Positions 20,177 through 23,661 of a stretch of DNA of 23,661 nucleotides are shown here, one piece after another. The position numbers and the translations under genes were made by a program. The notes beneath the pieces were generated by a model that made no database searches, had not been told where the DNA came from, and saw only the letters and a list, made by a program, of their open reading frames with translations. The first letter of the stretch is position 1; every line of letters begins with the position of its first letter. The DNA is from Xanthomarina sp035306605 (GTDB lineage: Bacteria; Bacteroidota; Bacteroidia; Flavobacteriales; Flavobacteriaceae): the NCBI GenBank assembly GCA_035306605.1, contig DATGNR010000061.1, one strand, 5' to 3'.

Positions 20177-23100
20177 ATGGAACCTATAGCACCTTATAAA
20201 CCCAAACATAAAGTACGAATAGTAACAGCGGCCTCCTTATTTGATGGACACGATGCTTCTATTAATATCATGCGCCGAATTATCCAATCCACAGGCGTGG
20301 AGGTCATTCATTTAGGACACGACAGAAGTGTTGAAGAAGTAGTTACTACAGCTATTCAAGAAGACGCTAATGCTATTTGTTTAACTTCCTATCAAGGAGG
20401 GCATAACGAGTACTTTAAGTACATGTACGATTTATTAAAGGAAAGAGGCGCTGAGCACATCAAGATATTTGGTGGTGGTGGCGGGGTTATCTTGCCGTCT
20501 GAAATTAAAGAATTAATGGATTATGGGATTGCTCGTATCTATTCGCCAGATGACGGAAGAGAACTTGGTCTTCAAGGGATGATTAACGATTTGGTTGCGA
20601 AATCAGATTTTGCAGTAGGAGATGTTTTAGATGTTGATGTTGCATCACTACCAAAGAAAAACCCTAAGGCCATAGCAAGGATTATTTCTTCAGCTGAAAA
20701 CTTTCCGGAAGTGGCCAAGGCTACTTTAGATAAAATTCACGATAAAAATAAAAGCTCTAAAACCCCTGTACTAGGAATTACTGGAACTGGAGGAGCTGGA
20801 AAATCTTCTTTAGTAGATGAATTGGTTCGTAGGTTTTTAATTGACTTTCCAGAGAAAACCATTGGTTTAATTTCTGTAGATCCATCTAAAAGAAAAACAG
20901 GAGGAGCGCTTTTAGGAGATAGGATTCGTATGAATGCTATTAATAACTCTAGAGTTTATATGCGAAGTCTGGCTACCCGACAGTCTAACCTAGCGCTTTC
21001 TAAATATGTTCATGAGGCCATTCAGGTTTTAAAGGCGGCCGAATACGATTTAATAATTCTTGAAACTTCAGGAATTGGGCAAAGTGATACCGAGATTATT
21101 GAGCATTCCGATGTGTCTCTATATGTTATGACTCCTGAATTTGGAGCAGCCACCCAATTGGAGAAAATTGACATGCTTGATTTTGCTGATTTGGTAGCCA
21201 TTAATAAGTTTGACAAACGTGGTGCTTTAGACGCTTTGCGTGATGTTAAAAAGCAATACGTTCGCAACCATTTGTTGTGGGATGCGAAACCAGAAGACTT
21301 ACCTGTATTTGGAACTATTGCCTCTCAGTTTAACGATCCGGGAATGAATACGCTTTATAAAGCTATCATGGATCAGATAGTTGAAACCACGAATGCCGAT
21401 TTAAAATCGGAGTATGAGATTACCAATGAAATGAGTGAGAAGGTGTTTGTTATTCCACCGGCACGAACTCGTTATTTATCTGAAATTTCTGAGAACAATC
21501 GCGCTTACGATAAAAAAGCTAAGGATCAGGTTGAGGTAGCTCAAAAATTATATGGTATCTATAAAACTATTGAATCTGTTGTAGGTCACACTCCTAAATT
21601 AGACAAGGCAGGAGTGGATTCTAACTCTATAGAATCCAAAGAGAATAAAGATTTCATTAAAATGTTGCTTGGCGAATTCGATCGTGTTAAGCTAGATTTA
21701 GATCCTTACAACTGGGAAGTAATTACTGGTTGGGATGATAAAGTAAACAAGTACAAAAATCCTATCTATTCTTTTAAAGTAAGAGATAAGGAAATTAAAA
21801 TAGAAACACATACCGAGTCGCTTTCACACTTACAAATACCAAAAGTAGCCTTACCTAAGTATCAAGCTTGGGGAGATATTTTAAATTGGGTGTTGCAAGA
21901 AAATGTGCCAGGGGAGTTTCCTTACACTTCTGGATTATATCCGTTTAAACGTACAGGAGAAGATCCTGCAAGAATGTTTGCCGGTGAAGGAGGGCCAGAG
22001 CGTACCAACAGACGTTTTCACTATGTAAGTGCAGGCTTGCCTGCAAAGCGTTTGTCTACAGCTTTTGATAGTGTTACGCTATACGGAAACGATCCAGATT
22101 TACGTCCTGATATTTACGGTAAAATTGGTAATGCTGGAGTTTCTATCTGTTGTTTGGACGATGCTAAGAAGCTGTATTCCGGTTTCAACTTAGCAGATGT
22201 TATGACTTCAGTAAGTATGACGATTAATGGTCCTGCACCTATGCTATTAGGTTTCTTTATGAATGCCGCTATCGACCAACAGTGTGAAATTTACATTAAG
22301 GAAAATGGTTTAGAAAAAGAAGTTAAAGCTAAAATTGCTAAAATTTATAAAGAAAAAGGTCTGGAAATACCTAAATACAACGGTACCTTACCAGAAGGTA
22401 ATGATGGTTTAGGATTGATGCTTTTAGGTGTTACTGGAGATCAAGTATTGCCAGCAGATGTATATTTAGATATAAAAACAAAAACCATTGCCCAAGTTCG
22501 TGGAACGGTTCAAGCAGATATTTTAAAAGAAGACCAAGCACAAAACACCTGTATTTTTTCTACAGAGTTTGCGTTGCGACTTATGGGAGACGTACAAGAA
22601 TATTTTATTGAAAACAATGTGCGTAACTTCTATTCGGTGTCTATTTCTGGGTATCATATTGCAGAAGCTGGAGCCAACCCAATTACGCAATTGGCATTGA
22701 CTTTATCTAATGGTTTCACGTATGTGGAATACTATTTAAGTCGAGGTATGGACATTAATAAATTTGGTCCGAACCTATCGTTCTTCTTTTCTAATGGTAT
22801 TGATCCAGAATATGCTGTTATTGGTCGTGTTGCTAGAAAAATTTGGGCGAAAGCCATGAAGCATAAATACGGAGCCAATGCTCGAGCTCAAATGTTGAAA
22901 TATCATATTCAAACTTCTGGACGTAGTTTACATGCGCAAGAAATTGATTTTAATGATATTAGAACAACGCTTCAAGCTTTATATGCTATATACGACAACT
23001 GTAACTCGTTACATACAAATGCTTACGATGAAGCGATTACTACGCCAACCGAAGAATCTGTGCGTCGTGCTATGGCCATCCAGTTGATTATTAATAAGGA

Positions 23101-23593
23101 GTTAGGTTTAGCTAAAAACGAAAACCCTATCCAAGGTTCCTTTATTATTGAAGAATTAACGGACTTGGTAGAGGAAGCAGTGTTAATGGAATTCGATAGA
23201 ATTACTGAAAGAGGAGGTGTTCTTGGTGCTATGGAAACCATGTACCAACGTAGTAAAATACAAGAAGAAAGTTTGTACTATGAAACTTTAAAGCACAATG
23301 GAGAGTTTCCAATAATTGGTGTGAATACCTTCTTGAGTTCTAAAGGATCTCCAACAGTTCAGCCTGCTGAGGTAATTCGTGCTACGGAAGAAGAAAAGCA
23401 ATTCCAGATAAAAACTTTAGAGAATTTGCATAAAGCGAATGATACTACAGAGCTTTTAAAAGACCTTCAATCCAAAGCTATTAATAATGAAAATATTTTT
23501 GAAGCCTTGATGGATGTTTGTAAAGTATGTTCCTTAGGAGAAATTACTTCTGCTTTATTTGAAGTAGGAGGTCAGTATAGACGAAATATGTAA
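20177..23593 (+). CDS. icmF: Fused AdoCbl-dependent acyl-CoA mutase, IcmF type (isobutyryl-CoA mutase with built-in G-protein chaperone)
   Basis: The 1138-residue protein joins three parts. Residues 12-140 are the B12-binding domain: SLFDGHDAS (20-28) with His26 as lower axial ligand, TSYQGG (70-75) and FGGGGGVI (98-105). Residues 195-420 are a MeaB-like GTPase: P-loop GTGGAGKSS (203-211), SVDPSKRKTGGALLGDR (233-249), NKFD (343-346). From about 480 to the end is the mutase barrel. This order is that of IcmF, not of two-subunit methylmalonyl-CoA mutase. Residues that separate the two activities are visible: Phe601 in ARMFAGEG (Tyr in methylmalonyl-CoA mutase) and Gln789 in AQNTCIF (Arg in VRNTYIF). 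Both match isobutyryl-CoA mutase, which interconverts isobutyryl-CoA and n-butyryl-CoA. The GTPase part loads and protects the cofactor. It is monocistronic; annotation pipelines often call it methylmalonyl-CoA mutase. Confidence 0.95.
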   Translation: MEPIAPYKPKHKVRIVTAASLFDGHDASINIMRRIIQSTGVEVIHLGHDRSVEEVVTTAIQEDANAICLTSYQGGHNEYFKYMYDLLKERGAEHIKIFGGGGGVILPSEIKELMDYGIARIYSPDDGRELGLQGMINDLVAKSDFAVGDVLDVDVASLPKKNPKAIARIISSAENFPEVAKATLDKIHDKNKSSKTPVLGITGTGGAGKSSLVDELVRRFLIDFPEKTIGLISVDPSKRKTGGALLGDRIRMNAINNSRVYMRSLATRQSNLALSKYVHEAIQVLKAAEYDLIILETSGIGQSDTEIIEHSDVSLYVMTPEFGAATQLEKIDMLDFADLVAINKFDKRGALDALRDVKKQYVRNHLLWDAKPEDLPVFGTIASQFNDPGMNTLYKAIMDQIVETTNADLKSEYEITNEMSEKVFVIPPARTRYLSEISENNRAYDKKAKDQVEVAQKLYGIYKTIESVVGHTPKLDKAGVDSNSIESKENKDFIKMLLGEFDRVKLDLDPYNWEVITGWDDKVNKYKNPIYSFKVRDKEIKIETHTESLSHLQIPKVALPKYQAWGDILNWVLQENVPGEFPYTSGLYPFKRTGEDPARMFAGEGGPERTNRRFHYVSAGLPAKRLSTAFDSVTLYGNDPDLRPDIYGKIGNAGVSICCLDDAKKLYSGFNLADVMTSVSMTINGPAPMLLGFFMNAAIDQQCEIYIKENGLEKEVKAKIAKIYKEKGLEIPKYNGTLPEGNDGLGLMLLGVTGDQVLPADVYLDIKTKTIAQVRGTVQADILKEDQAQNTCIFSTEFALRLMGDVQEYFIENNVRNFYSVSISGYHIAEAGANPITQLALTLSNGFTYVEYYLSRGMDINKFGPNLSFFFSNGIDPEYAVIGRVARKIWAKAMKHKYGANARAQMLKYHIQTSGRSLHAQEIDFNDIRTTLQALYAIYDNCNSLHTNAYDEAITTPTEESVRRAMAIQLIINKELGLAKNENPIQGSFIIEELTDLVEEAVLMEFDRITERGGVLGAMETMYQRSKIQEESLYYETLKHNGEFPIIGVNTFLSSKGSPTVQPAEVIRATEEEKQFQIKTLENLHKANDTTELLKDLQSKAINNENIFEALMDVCKVCSLGEITSALFEVGGQYRRNM

Positions 23594-23661
23594 TACGGAG
23601 ATAGCCCAAGGGTTAGCCGGTTGCGATTTAGTTATTATAGTGTTTAGTGAAAAATGCTTCT
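23594..23661. other. 68 bp after icmF to the window edge
   Basis: No ORF, promoter box or hairpin terminator can be supported here; the downstream gene and the icmF terminator, if any, lie beyond the edge. Confidence 0.5.

Overview
The window is AT-rich DNA from a member of the Bacteroidetes, almost certainly a Flavobacteriaceae. Signs of this are: -7 promoter boxes of the form TAnnTTTG in front of most genes with almost no Shine-Dalgarno sequences; a type IX secretion (T9SS) sorting domain on a secreted nuclease; a type III glutamine synthetase; an IntDOT-like integrase with RteC; and DUF3078, DUF4197 and small Flavobacteria-type proteins.

Positions 1-3480 look like the end of an integrative element (ICE or genomic island). 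Four genes run leftwards: integrase, rteC-like regulator, excisionase-like HTH protein, and a protein of unknown function cut by the window edge and carrying an in-frame 33-bp repeat. The integrase is the outermost gene and points away from a tRNA-Arg(ACG). Two sets of inverted repeats, one in the integrase leader and one between rteC and the HTH gene, look like recombinase or regulator sites. The order resembles the excision control region of CTnDOT.

Positions 3480-12910 look like chromosomal backbone: tRNA-Arg with promoter and terminator, a 50-aa conserved small protein, a T9SS-exported endonuclease I with LTD and Calx-beta-like domains, a Na+/Ca2+ antiporter, glnN behind a CCCCTA/TAGGGG dyad, a 490-bp near-empty stretch with a long hairpin and a tiny secreted ORF, an outer-membrane barrel protein, and a purM-DUF3078 pair.

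Positions 12910-23661 carry nrdJ (AdoCbl-dependent ribonucleotide reductase), prfA, pyrF, a BtuF-like corrinoid/metal-receptor protein without a signal peptide, a 66-aa small protein, a DUF4197 lipoprotein, and icmF (fused AdoCbl-dependent mutase). Two AdoCbl enzymes and a putative corrinoid-binding protein within 10.5 kb give this half a cobalamin theme. purM and pyrF serve purine and pyrimidine synthesis and NrdJ feeds dNTP supply, but the genes are mostly separate transcription units with their own promoters and terminators rather than one operon.

I found no CRISPR array, insertion sequence, rRNA or defence system. The observations most worth following are the regulatory sites of the integrative element, the glnN dyad, the terminator that ends 5 nt before the pyrF start codon, and the mutase active-site residues that point to isobutyryl-CoA rather than methylmalonyl-CoA.
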